Below, piece by piece: positions 1-10,014 of a stretch of 37,899 bases of DNA. Under the pieces are notes generated by a model. That model did no database searches. It saw nothing but the letters and a program-made list of their open reading frames with translations, and was not told the origin of the DNA. Made by a program: the position numbers and the translations under genes. Every line of letters begins with the position of its first letter. The stretch's first letter is position 1. Origin of the DNA: Chara braunii (Eukaryota > Streptophyta > Charophyceae > Charales > Characeae); NCBI GenBank assembly GCA_003427395.1, contig BFEA01000040.1:2769028-2806926 (forward strand). Reading direction: 5' to 3'.

Positions 1-445
1 CTGTGCACCCAACTCAAACTCGGAGATATGGTAGCTTGCAACTCAACTCAAATCCAAATTTACTTCAGTTGACTATGGCGCTGGGCGCCCACACTTACAC
101 GTTCGACTCAGAGTTCACACGCAACTNGACTCCGGATCACCCTGGATACCATGCACGCCAACCACTGCACACACACATACACACTCACTAACTGTCTATG
201 GCTATGGCGCATGGCCACTAACAGCTAACCAGCCTATTACTAACTTCTGCCCACTTCATCTTCAGGCCATCTGCAGACCTCCCTTGCACAAGACGCCCNA
301 ACAGCGCTTCCGCAGAGCTTCCGCAGGAATGAATGAATGGCTGAACGCAGCCTCTTGTTTTATACTTCTGTGCAGCTCCGATTTGGCCTGTATTCCCTGG
401 CCCCGGTACCCTTAGCCCCATATGGTACTTGCTGGACCGGACAGG
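1..445 (-). repeat. LTR-like repeat fragment with TATA box (minus strand)
   Basis: Read on the minus strand, this stretch aligns along its whole length with plus-strand 14940-15372. Shared landmarks in the same order are a TATA box (GTATAAA here, GTATAAATC there), CAAGAGGC, CATTCATTCATTCCTGCG, GGAGGTCTGCAG, TAGTTAGTG or similar, and ATCCAGGGTGATCC. A TATA box followed by a transcribed-looking leader is what the U3/R part of an LTR looks like, so I infer an LTR or other promoter-bearing retroelement fragment. Two single unknown bases lie at 127 and 299. It starts outside the window. Confidence 0.6.
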
Positions 446-782
446 GACTTTCTAGACACTTCCTCGACTGCACTACGACTCACCTACGACTCACTGCAGT
501 CCTACTGAGGTCCTACCAGTTGACTTCGACAGATGTCACAGTCCTACGGCGCAAGTAGACTTAGCTACACCACTTGCCCACTGGTCGACCTTCTAGAAGA
601 CCTCTGGACCCTACTTCGATTTTTGCCCTATAGGTCTGTGGTTCGAATCCCTTACTTCTCTGGTGCCTACGATGACCTACCTGCAGTGGCTATCCTACAG
701 GTCACAGGTTCAAGTCCTACAACTACACAGATATTGTACACAGGTAAGTTGGGGAACTAGGGATCGAGCCCTGGTACCTACA
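446..782. other. Intergenic stretch without recognised gene
   Basis: No coding sequence or clear repeat border is visible. The stretch is rich in short CCTAC and GACTCAC repeats. It has three B-box-like strings (GGTTCGAATCCC near 639, GGTTCAAGTCC near 707, GGATCGAGCCC near 761), but none sits in a foldable tRNA. It may be the upstream part of the LTR-like repeat at 1-445. Confidence 0.4.
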
Positions 783-2021
783 TCAGCTACTTCGAATTGG
801 GAAATACCGTTTCAGATCAGCGTCTTGACCTATTAACTTCTGCCATCTGTTCTTGATCGTTGGATCAGGATCCTTTGTTTTGACGAGTAAGTTGTAACCC
901 AGTTTTACTGTGTATTCCTGAATGGGGACATTCGTTTTGAGGCTTCTACTTCTATCTGGTGTCCAAGCCCACTCTGCTGGATCAAATTCCAAGTCTTGAA
1001 TCGCCGTATTTGTTCTGAAAATTGTTTTTGGCCAAGATCTCAACACTCTTACTTTTCTGAGTACGAAAGGGCTTAGGACTGTTCTTTCCACCTCTTGTTC
1101 AAGATAGATGGAAGACCTTGCGTAGAGGGGGTAATTGGGAAAGAAGTAAACACCGCCATGGTATCCGATCCTTGCTGTTTATGGGAGAATTGATAGGCCC
1201 TTGATGGGGTTAAATCCTGTACCGTCACTCCCCATTCACCCGATTTCCAGGTTGAGACTTCCTTCCTTCCATCCTTCAGGGATGCAGTTGATAATGGATT
1301 GTAGATTCTCGTCTCGTCGGTGGCAACCTTTGAGCTTGAGGGCAAGTTCCTGTTCTGTCATCCAGTCCTTTTTCTCCTCATTCCACAGATGGCTCACTTT
1401 CCACACACCATGTTTGATCCAAGATAGCCATTTCCTTCCTCTAGGTTTAAGGGATAATTGGTGATCACTTTCATCTCTCACCCAGAGATTACCAAACAGA
1501 AGTTGCCTCAGTACCTCGTCCTTGGATTTGGGTTTACCCACATTCTTTGGCATGACTTCCCGCCATATCCGTAGCAATGCAGTCCAATATGGTGTAGGGG
1601 GCCTGGCTTCGCTTGGACCGGTTCCTCTCCGTTGATTTCTGCGCCCTGTGTTTGGACTCCACTCCTTGGTCATGACCCAGAACAGGCCGGACATGTTTGC
1701 AGGTGTGGCTATATAGGTGCTAGGCCCCTGATGCTATCCGAAGCCAGTTTATTCCATGCCGTACCAGGTTTAGTCAATACTTTGATTATCCATTTAACTT
1801 GTAAGGCTTTGGTTTCCTGTTTGGGGTCTATGATACCAAGACCTCCTTTGGCTGGTTTCCTTGTGATGTAGTGCCAAGCTATCTTTGGTATGCAGTTCTC
1901 TTTGTTGGCATTGTACTTTCTAATGAATGTATACTTTGAAATTGGCCACGATCGTAACACCATATGCTCTACAGCTGCGCAAAGCGCTAGCTTAAGCCTA
2001 CCTTCGCGCGCCTTCATGCTA
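783..2021 (-). pseudogene. LINE (L1-type non-LTR retrotransposon) pol fragment, decayed
   Basis: Minus-strand reading frames at 2017-1709, 1694-1236, 1345-1073 and 1091-783 follow one another in the order of one protein. The first carries the segment typically found after the reverse transcriptase of plant LINEs: CIPKIAWHYITRKP, KGGLGIIDPK and ALQVKWIIKVLT, which correspond to the family pattern K-x-AW-x-I-x-x-PK-x-GGLG. Later pieces (NLWVRDESDHQ, WSWIKHG-like, EYTVKLGYNLL) match the segment before the zinc-binding reverse-transcriptase domain. The reverse transcriptase core and endonuclease are absent, so the copy is 5'-truncated, and at least three frame changes disable it. The 5' edge abuts a mitochondrial nad1 fragment at 2022. 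The 3' tail cannot be placed. Family assignment is fairly sure; subfamily is not. Confidence 0.65.
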
Positions 2022-2094
2022 ATGATAAAGGCAAGAAGACTTTCCAGCCAAGTCTCGATAATTGATCATAACGATATTGTGGAAATGCTGCATG
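2022..2094 (-). pseudogene. nad1: Mitochondrial nad1 3' fragment (NUMT), left side of Element 1 insertion
   Basis: The minus strand encodes [11 protein letters not shown] then [14 protein letters not shown], the C-terminal matrix-loop and last-helix region of NADH dehydrogenase subunit 1 (respiratory complex I). It matches the better-preserved copy at 11268-11402 with few differences. It breaks off at the LINE on one side and at the LTR of Element 1 on the other. The missing codons just upstream (YIWVH) lie on the same strand at 10939 onward, beyond the element. This shows that Element 1 landed inside a nad1 copy already in the nucleus. It cannot be functional. Confidence 0.8.
2091..2094 (+). 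repeat. Left target-site duplication of Element 1 (CATG)
   Basis: CATG stands directly before the LTR start TGCGAG and again at 10939-10942 directly after the LTR end TTGCA. Removing the element and one copy restores an uninterrupted nad1 sequence, which supports a 4-bp duplication independently. Confidence 0.8.
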
Positions 2095-3110
2095 TGCGAG
2101 GCTCAAGGCCTCGATCTGCCCTACTGGGCCCTATTTTCTGTACAGTCGGCCGCCCTAAGTGAAGGCAGGCTCGACCCAGGGCCTACAGGCCTATTTTTGG
2201 GGTTCACCACGCAACTGGGTAAATTCAGGCAGTTGCGGAGCGCCAATTGGTTGAGAGCGCCCAGGCCCAGGCTGCCTCTTTCGAATGTGACCGAGGCAGG
2301 CCCTGGGCCAGATTCGCAACATGGACCGAACACAGGCCACAGGCAGTTGGACACGGGCAACCACCACAGGCCCAGGGCCTGATTCGTTGGGACTGGGGCT
2401 TAGCCTCTCTGGGCCTACCGGAAGCTTCTGGGCAGGGGCCCAGCGCAGCAGGCTGCATGCAAGCAGGCAGGCCACTTCCATTTAGGAAAGTGACTGCCCA
2501 TGCATTCGGCATTCGGGCACTGCCTGCATGCTGCGCAAGCGCTGCTGCGCTATACGCTGGCCAGCTCTCACTCGCTCATGGGCGAGCTGGAAGGAGCAGG
2601 CAGCCATAGCCGAGCTGCGCTGCTGTATGCTCGATGGGGTGCATGGTGGTCCTTGGGTGCACGTGGCATCTATGAGTGAGGGATCGAGGTTGTGAGTGAT
2701 ACTAGAGACATACCTGGTGCTTGAGGCGAATGGCATTGGCCGAGATCTGCTCGTACTTCGGGGAACCAGCGGCATAGTAGATAGGCTAGATAGGATCTGC
2801 CATTTGTAGTCTGGGCGCAGAGCGCCAGATAGGATGTCGACATTGGTTCTTTGTTGATGNATAGTAGATAGGCTAGATAGGATCTGCCATTTGTAGTCTG
2901 GGCGCAGAGCGCCAGATAGGATGTCGACATTGGTTCTTTGTTGATGATGATGAGATTATCCGAACATTGTCACTTATGAGCTTTTGCTGTGCTCTTATTT
3001 GGTGGGAATCGTGATGCAATTCTGCTTTTGGTTCGAGGTCACGACTATCTGGTCTCATGTCTATGATGCTGCTTGGTTTCTGAAGTTCGCTATCGCTCAT
3101 TTTCCTTGCA
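2095..3110 (+). repeat. 5' LTR of Element 1
   Basis: Begins TGCGAGGCTC and ends CATTTTCCTTGCA, so it has the usual TG...CA termini. It matches 10015-10938 along the whole length. It is longer because of an 86-bp tandem copy around an unknown base at 2860. It contains the motif CCCTAAGTGAAGG about 60 bases in, which recurs in the other LTR families of this window. Confidence 0.9.
2774..2946 (+). repeat. 86-bp tandem duplication around a single N in the 5' LTR
   Basis: 2774-2859 and 2861-2946 are copies starting ATAGTAGATAGG and ending TTGTTGATG, joined by one N at 2860. The 3' LTR has this segment once (from about 10688). The placement of the N at the junction suggests a scaffold join with duplicated ends and not a biological repeat. 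Confidence 0.8.
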
Positions 3111-3113
3111 ATT

Positions 3114-3125
3114 TGGTATCGGAGC
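3114..3125 (+). promoter_or_regulatory. Primer-binding site of Element 1 (initiator Met-tRNA)
   Basis: TGGTATCGGAGC starts 3 bases after the 5' LTR. It differs by one base from TGGTATCAGAGC, the plant PBS complementary to the 3' end of initiator methionine tRNA, which primes minus-strand cDNA synthesis. Confidence 0.85.
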
Positions 3126-4358
3126 TGTGGTACGGTGCGCTAATATGGCGCTCGTCTTCTGCCTATGCGGTACATGCACGCGGTCTGCTGGGTGAGCGGA
3201 CGTGAGAGGTGTGTAGTGAGGAGGGCGAAGGCAAGAAGGGCGACCCAGGAGGTGAGGGGTATCGCCAGGAAGGCTACGTGGTGTATATTGGGTGTTCGCA
3301 GTGTGATGAGAACTATCTGATGTGTGATTGCTGAGGTGGAGCGGCTGACTAATGCTGGTTGTGCCGAAGCAGCGATTGGTCATCTCACCATCATCACAAT
3401 CAGCATCAGGTCATCTGGTGAGAATATCTGTGGTTGGGGGCAGCTATTTTGAGGTACGTTGCACCTAACCTTATCTACCCTCTTCGACACTTCTTACCGT
3501 GAGGATGTGTGTTCTGTCTTGAGAGTCCTTTCACGTGAGGAGTCGAAGCATCTGGAAGGAGAGGGCGGTGCTATCTGAAGGGCCCTGGACGAAGCACTGG
3601 GTCACGGTCACCATGCCAACCCACTGGGAGTAGAGCACGCATGCTTTGCTGCTTTGTCCTTTGTCTGCTCACTGCGCTATAGATGGGTTCTGAGGGGCAG
3701 GCCAGCCCTACAAGAAAGACGAGTATCGGGCGTCTATAAATAAGCACCGGAGGGTACCTTCCATTGGCTGTGATCGTCATCCTATATGCGACGTTAAATA
3801 ATTCTTGAGGACTTCAGGGGCCGTTCATAAAAACGCCTCCTCATCAGCCAATCGGTCAGTGCAAGGCTCGCTGCACGCGAGGATAAATATTGTGCAAGGT
3901 TGGCCAGCTCAGCAGGAATCCCGGGCACACGGGTGGGCCGTGCGCACACCTTTAGAGTCTTTCGACATGCACGATGTTCCAGATTGCTCAGGGACGTTGA
4001 CGACAAGAGACATTGAGGAAGAACTGAGGGAGGGGTAGATTCTAGGTGATAAGTTTGGGAAAGATTCCACTCTGCAAACAGCCAATCAAATGATTCTGTT
4101 TTTATTTTGATTAGTTAGATGTACAACCATTAACATCTGACAAACAACATAGTTAAAGTTGTTTTCTGTTCATTGTGCTTTTTGTTTGTGAACTAGTCAA
4201 AGTCAAGACAATTTCGTTTGTAGGAATCTGAACTTACCTGTTGGACCCAAATGTATATACACTGACTCAGCCACCGATTGATTTAAATCAGTTTGTGCAT
4301 TACGCTGCGGTAGGCATCGAGTGTGACCTAGTGCAGACTGTGTACAGTTTTGTAGCTT
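3126..4358 (+). promoter_or_regulatory. Leader (5' UTR) of Element 1 with conserved blocks
   Basis: About 1.2 kb between PBS and gag with no long ORF. It aligns with the leader of Element 2 (21995-23206). Two blocks stand out: 3576-3622, identical over 47 bases to 22415-22461, and 3764-3812, nearly identical to 22605-22653 around GCGACGTTAAATAATTC. Such conservation in non-coding leader is compatible with packaging, dimerisation or translation signals, but the function is unknown. The last 300 bases are AT-rich and could be an intron: TTCTAG/GTGATAAG near 4046 and GCGGTAG/GCATC near 4314. Confidence 0.7.
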
Positions 4359-6313
4359 ATGAGCGACAGGGAGACCACTAATGAGGACGACGGGATCTTG
4401 CAATCAGCTAGACGTCCAATAGCCCACGTGGCATTAGGACCCGAGGGTGACATGTTACTGTTCTGCCAGCTTAGGGAGACACAGCAGCAGCAGAGGAGAG
4501 CTAGGGCAGCCGAGGCCAGTAGGGCGTTCGCAAGCAACACCGTTGCTTCAACAGCCATGGCAACTGCTGCGCAGCAGAGTTCCCAGGCCAGCAGTTCAGG
4601 GACCGTAGGGTCAACGATTGCGCAGACCCTGAGTCAGTCCACTGGTGTTATGGCAAGCCAGCCAATAGTGTTGACCCCTGAAGAGGTCGCCATACAACAA
4701 GCAACACTTCGCGAAGCACAACTACAGAAGGCTTTAGGGGAGATAAAGGCAGAGAAAGAGAAGATGATTAGAAGAAGAGTTACGTTACAGCGGAGACAAG
4801 CGGACGTTAGTGAGTTAGAGGGGATGGATCTGACGTGCATGGATGATGATGTGAGGACCCTGCGTGCAGTCCTGCTAGATGTAGTAAAAATGCAGGACCA
4901 CCAGACAACTCTCTTACAGGACATCCAACAAAGTCTGGCTGTATTGGTCGGGCGAGCACAGGCAGCTCCATCGTCGTCCGGGCCCGGTGCCTGGCCTGTT
5001 GTACATCCTCCCTTTGTCCCACCGGTGACTAGCGTATCCCCATATGTCTCTCCAGCATTGGTCCAAGCCGCTTCCCTAGGTATGCCGCTAACAAGAGGGT
5101 TCTCAGCAGGTCCTAGTGTGCATGTTCCTGTTCAGTTAGTGTATTCCCAACCTCCGTTGCAGGTTGCCGTAACCGGGCAGCCTGCTGTCTCGCAGCCTGC
5201 ACAGCCCCAGCAGCAACTAGTGCAGCAGCCTGGTCCCCAAGGTCCACAGCCTGGAGTGGGACAGGTACCGGGACAAGGACAGTGGGTTCCGAAGACGGCC
5301 ATCGCCTCCCCTAAACCCTTCTCAGGGGATAAGAGGGGCGAAGACCTTGACACATGGTTGAGGTCAGTGCCGGTCTACGTGAAGTGTAAGTTGACCTTGC
5401 CGCACGAGGAAGTGTTTGTGGCTGCCTCCTATTTAGAGGGGAGTGCAGCAAGATGGTTGAGTGGTTTAGTGCAGCTATAGGGATACGGTCATGACTTCCG
5501 CGCTTGGGCAGTTAACCTGAAACTGGATAACTTCCTTAAGCTGGTGGAAGAAAGGTGGCATGATCTTCAGGAGGCTCAAAAGGCCACTGACGCGATCCTG
5601 ACTTTGAACAACAGGCAGTTCAAGTCAGTAAGGGAAGCCACAGACGCAGTAGAGCATCTGATATGTGTTCCTGGAGTACGCTACGACCGCCAGGTCTTAC
5701 TCACTGCATACCTGAGATGTTCTCCTTACCTCTCAGGAATCAGTTGGCAGGTGAGGCCAACATCAATATGCACAACTTTCCGTCGTTCAGCAAGAAGGCC
5801 CTAGACCTAGAGGCAAAGATAGGGTATGGACATACACCCACGATGGATGGTAGGAAGAAGTCACTGCCTCCCAACTGGAAGGCGAAGGGCCGCATAATGT
5901 TCGTCGACAATGATGGTTCAACCATCGAGTTGGAAGACGACTTCCAGGCAGGAGCGGGTTCAGAGGCGGGCAACGTAGAAGTTTCAGGGGGTGGAACAGT
6001 CGCTGCCTCTTTCCAGAAAGGTAAGGGGACCGGTAGACGTCGTGGAGGTTCCTGGTCTAGGAGTCAAGTTGACCCCAATGCTCCTCCATGGGAGAAAGCA
6101 GTTCTCACAGAGGACGTGTGAAGAGACCCGTATACCAGGCAGGCCTGTATTCATTGTGGTCAATATGGCCACAATCAATTCAAGTGCCGCAACAAGAAGG
6201 TGATTGAGAAGATCCCGCCTATGATGGGGCAGGCGTTGGGATCCTCCGCTCCCGTAGGTAGCAATGTGGCCAGCAGTTTTGGCACTGCTCCGGGAAACAC
6301 GTCGGGCCAGTAG
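4359..6313 (+). pseudogene. gag: gag of Element 1 (broken)
   Basis: Gag forms the virus-like particle that encloses element RNA. The start ATG at 4359 (MSDRETTNEDD) sits where Element 2 also starts (MSEAVN). In order: a Ser/Gln/Ala-rich N-terminus, a Lys/Arg/Glu-rich helical segment around residues 108-160 that could be a coiled coil, a Pro/Gln-rich linker, then the capsid-type domain with PKPFSGDKRGEDLDTWL and YLEGSAARWLSGL. A stop TAG at 5478-5480 replaces a Gln codon. Homology resumes at once (GYGHDFRAWA), then a frameshift occurs near 5720 and a TGA at 6119-6121. The zinc knuckle CIHCGQYGHNQFKC (6146-6187) is a perfect CX2CX4HX4C nucleocapsid motif. Gag ends at TAG 6311-6313, preceded by GGGAAAC. 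Confidence 0.85.
6292..6298 (+). promoter_or_regulatory. Candidate -1 ribosomal frameshift site (GGGAAAC)
   Basis: G GGA AAC lies in the gag frame, four codons before the gag stop, and fits the X XXY YYZ slippery pattern. Slipping back one base leads straight into the pol frame (reading GPVGIVVVP). A 12-bp hairpin is possible at 6338-6349 with 6358-6369 (TCGAGGTGGTGG with CCACCATCTCGA, one G-U pair), though 39 bases downstream is far for a stimulator. Element 2 has the same heptamer in the same place. Confidence 0.5.
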
Positions 6314-9300
6314 GAATAGTAGTTGTTCCTGCTAGGGTCGAGGTGGTGGACACACCCCCACCATCTCGAGAGATGGCCCAAGCTACTGACTCCATCGTCG
6401 TCCCGCAAACACATTTGGACCCAGCGATCCTCTGTTCGCTGAAAGTGTTTGAGTCCTTAGAGGAGCTAGAGGAGGAGTGGTCCAGATCGGACCCGCTAAC
6501 TTCTTGGACGGCCATGACCAAAGCCCCTAAGGGTGAGCTGTTCGTCGGCGAGGTAGTCATCGGCGGCCGTAAGGCCGGGGCCTATTATAACACTTGCTCG
6601 ACGCGGAACTTTATTGGTCGCGCGTGCATTGAGAGGCTGCGCTTAGAGGGGCAAGTGCAGCGCCTGAGTCGACCTGTGGAGTCGACCTGTGCCAACAAAC
6701 AGCGCATGGTAATCAATGACTACCTTAAAGATATTGAGTGTCTTTTTCCATACACGGGAGGGGAACTGAGACATCGAGTCTCGTTCCTAGTCAGCCATGA
6801 TCTCCCTTTGGATATCTTGTTAGGTATGTACTACCTCTCGGTTGCACAACCCCAGTTTGATTGGGACCGAAAAGTGGTCAAGCACACTTTGCCCGGTGGA
6901 GGGACCGCCAAATTACGTAAGTTCAAGGCTAGTAGTATGATCGAGTCCTACGGATGCATGTGTGCGGCCGTGTTCTATAATTATTATAAGCAAAATTCGG
7001 AGGAGAGTATGTACTTAGTTTACGTCTCTGCAGAGGGTGAGCCGGTGAAAACGCCTCCGGAGATAGAGGGAGTCGCTGCAAGGTACCCTGATCTATTCAA
7101 AGAGCCGAATGGGGTTGTTGAGAGCGAGGTCGTCCATGCGATAGAGATTATCCCAGGGTCTAGCATTCCGAAGGGTAGGATCTATTGGATGTCTCCAGGT
7201 GAGCTCGATGAGCTTCGCCGGCAACTCAAGGATCTCATAGAGAAGGGTTGGATCCGGCCTAGTGTTTCCCCTTACGGATCTCCTGTACTATTCGTACCAA
7301 AGAAGGGGGGGACCTTGAGGATGTGCATTGACTATAGGGGCCTCAATCCCATCATAGTGAAGAACGTCGAGCCCCTACCGCGCATCGATGACTTGTTGGA
7401 CCGAGTGCAAGGGTGTCGGTACTCCAATAAGATAGATTTGAAGTCCGGGTACCATCAGATTGCAATCCGACCCGAGGATCAACACAAAACTGCATTTCAG
7501 ACCAGGTACGGTCTGTACGAGTTTGTGGTGATGCCTTTCGGCCTTTGCAATGCTCCTGGCACCTTTCAGCACGCAATGAACCGAATATTTCATGACTACT
7601 TGGACAAGTTTGTCATCGTGTACCTCAGTGACATACTTATCTTTAGTAGGACTGTTGAGGAGCATGTAGCGCACTTAGATAAAGTCCTTAGCCTCCTCAG
7701 ACAACACCAGTTCAAGATCAATCGGGAGAAGTGTGAGTTTGGCTGCACCCGCATCTTGTACCTGGGTCATGAGATTTCCGCGGAGGGATTGAAGCTCGAT
7801 GACGCGAAGGTGGCCAGCATTCGTGACTGGCCGCGTCCTCAGTCTGTGACTGAGATGAGGTCCTTCTTAGGGATGACAGGCTACTACCGCAACTTTGTTC
7901 AGAATTATAGTATAGTGGCCGCCCCTTTGACAGACCTGACACGCCTTGACACCCCATGGGAGTGGACGGACAGGTATGAGGCTGCTTTCAGACATCTGAA
8001 GCGTGCGTTGACACACCATGAGGTCTTGAAACTTCCTGACCCTGACAAACCTTTCGTTGTGTCTGCAGATGCCAACCAGTACGGCATTGGTGCCGTACTT
8101 GTGCAGCAGGAGGGGAAGAAGTTGAGGCCGGTAGAGTACATGTCCAAAAAGATGCCCTCTCAAAAGTTGGCTAAGTCCACCGATGAGAAGGAGCTCTATG
8201 CGATCTACAAAGCGCTAACCCATTGGAGGCACTACCTCCTAGGTCGCTTTTTCTATGTCAGGACTGATCATCAGACCCTGAGATGAATGAAGACTCAACC
8301 GGTACTCTCCGACGCTCTGAAGCGTTGGATCGAAGTCATTGAGCAATATGACTTCGAACCCTAGTACATTAAGGGGGAGTACAACAAGGTTGCTGATGCG
8401 TTGTCGCGTAGGCCAGACTTTCTCGGTGCGCTGATCACTGAATTTGGGCTTGCGGACGATGTCACTCAATGCTTGGTGGAAGCCTATCGCGAGGATCCGT
8501 TTATGGCCAAAATCATACGTAGACTCAAGGCGAAAGACAAAGCAACTGCCGACGAGTTTGTGTTGGTCAACGGCCTGCTGTTCCTTGAGAAGGCCGGGAA
8601 TACGCGTTTGTGTGTTCCTAATAGAGAGTCTTTGCGTAGTTTATTTTTAGGCGAATGTCATGATACCACCGAGCATTTTGGCTTCAAGAAGACCGCAGCC
8701 AACCTGTTGCAGTGATTCTGGTGGCCCACGATCATGAAAGATGCCAAACTGCACGTCGAGACTTGTCAAGTTTGTCAACGTGACAAGCCTCGGACACAGG
8801 CTCCTTTTGGGTTTCTCAAGCCCCTTCCCATTCCAGAAAGGCCTGGTGAAAGCTTGTCCATGGACTTCATGGATATGCTAGTCACCAGCAAGAGTGGCAT
8901 GAGGTACATCTACGTTATCGTGGATAGATTTAGACAGTATGCTAGATTAGTAGTTATGCCAGAAACAGCAAAGACCGAATACGTTATCAGGCTATTTAAG
9001 GAAAACTGGGTTAGAGACTTTGGCCTGCCGAAGTCTATAATCAGTGACAGGGATGTCCGATTCACCAGTGATCTGTGGAAGGCCGCAGCTGCCAAACAAG
9101 GAACGCAGCTGCAGATGACATCTGAAAACCATCCGGAGGCAAATGGACAGGCAGAACAGATGAACCGCGCTGTTCAACACTTGTTGAGGCACTACATCAA
9201 GCCTAATCAAGTGGACTGAGATGAGAAGCTTGCTCTCATCGCCAGCCTGTACAACAACGCAGTTCATAGTGCCACAGGAGTAAGTCCTAACAGCCTACTA

Positions 9301-9978
9301 CTAACGTTCAAACCTAGACTCCCTCTTGACTTTCTGCTACCTAAGACCAGCCCACTGCTGCTCCCGACACTTTGGAATTTGCCTATAGATATGAGAACCA
9401 TATGCAGCAGACGGTAGAACACATGCACAAAGCACAGGCGGCGATGATCGAATCTGAGAACAAGCACCGCCGCCCATCTATGTTCCAGGTAGGGGACAGG
9501 GTCTGGGTCAAGGCTTCTGAACTGGGACAGGAGCACGGGATCTCCCGTAAGCTCATGCCACAGTACTTTGGGCTATGGGAGGTTCTGGATGTAGTTGGGA
9601 ATGAACCAGACAGACCCTCTTATGTCATTCGGATCGGATCCCTGGACACCTTCGTGCCTACCCTTTTTTCACGCCTCTAAGATTGCACCGTTTGAAGAAA
9701 CTGATCAGTTTCCCACTCGTCGCTCAATGCTGCCCCCAACCATGGACGGAGAGGTCGACATCGACGACATCGTGGACCGCAGGGAAATGCTGGTTCCAAG
9801 ACCGACAGACAGGGGATGTCCTCCGAAGCCGAAGCTGCAGTACGGAGTTCGGTTCAGACATCACACTGATCCAAAGAAGGATAGATGGTTCACACGGGAG
9901 GAACTGATGCAAACCGCACCGCAGGTTGTCACCCACTAGGAGAAGTTGCTGCAGAAAGGACAGCGCCAGATTGAATGA
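6299..9978 (+). pseudogene. pol: pol of Element 1: protease, RT, RNase H, integrase, chromodomain-like tail (broken)
   Basis: The frame is -1 to gag and open as 647 codons from ATG 6343 to 8286. Protease comes first, but the catalytic D-T/S-G is NTC at 6589-6597. The flap-side DILLGM is kept. Reverse transcriptase follows ([47 protein letters not shown]), but its active site is YLSD (7621-7632) where YxDD is needed. RNase H has DANQYGIGAVL and TDHQTLR. A TGA at 8284 replaces Trp. Integrase keeps the H-H-C-C finger (CHDTTEHFG, CQVCQ) and a D-x35-E arrangement (SDRDVRF, HPEANGQAE). Further stops lie at 8362, 8713, 9217 and 9937, with frameshifts near 9350 and 9650. The tail (DIDDIVDRR, YGVRFRHHTDP, RWFTREEL) resembles a chromodomain. 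Confidence 0.9.
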
Positions 9979-10003
9979 ACTTCTTAGAGGACTAGCGAAG
10001 TAT

Positions 10004-10014
10004 GGAGGCGGGAA
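10004..10014 (+). promoter_or_regulatory. Polypurine tract of Element 1
   Basis: GGAGGCGGGAA stands directly before the 3' LTR start TGCGAG. It is where plus-strand DNA synthesis of the element would be primed. Element 2 has GGAGGAGGGAA at the same place. Confidence 0.75.

Noticed and set aside
600-780. SINE or tRNA-like element suggested by three B-box-like strings
   Set aside because: No matching A box, no cloverleaf and no poly-A end could be found.
2022-2030. LINE inserted into nad1 as a simple event
   Set aside because: The rest of nad1 is not found beyond the LINE 3' side and no target duplication is visible, so the junction could be a rearrangement.
2774-2946. Biological tandem repeat in the LTR
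   Set aside because: A single N at the junction and one copy in the 3' LTR point to an assembly join.
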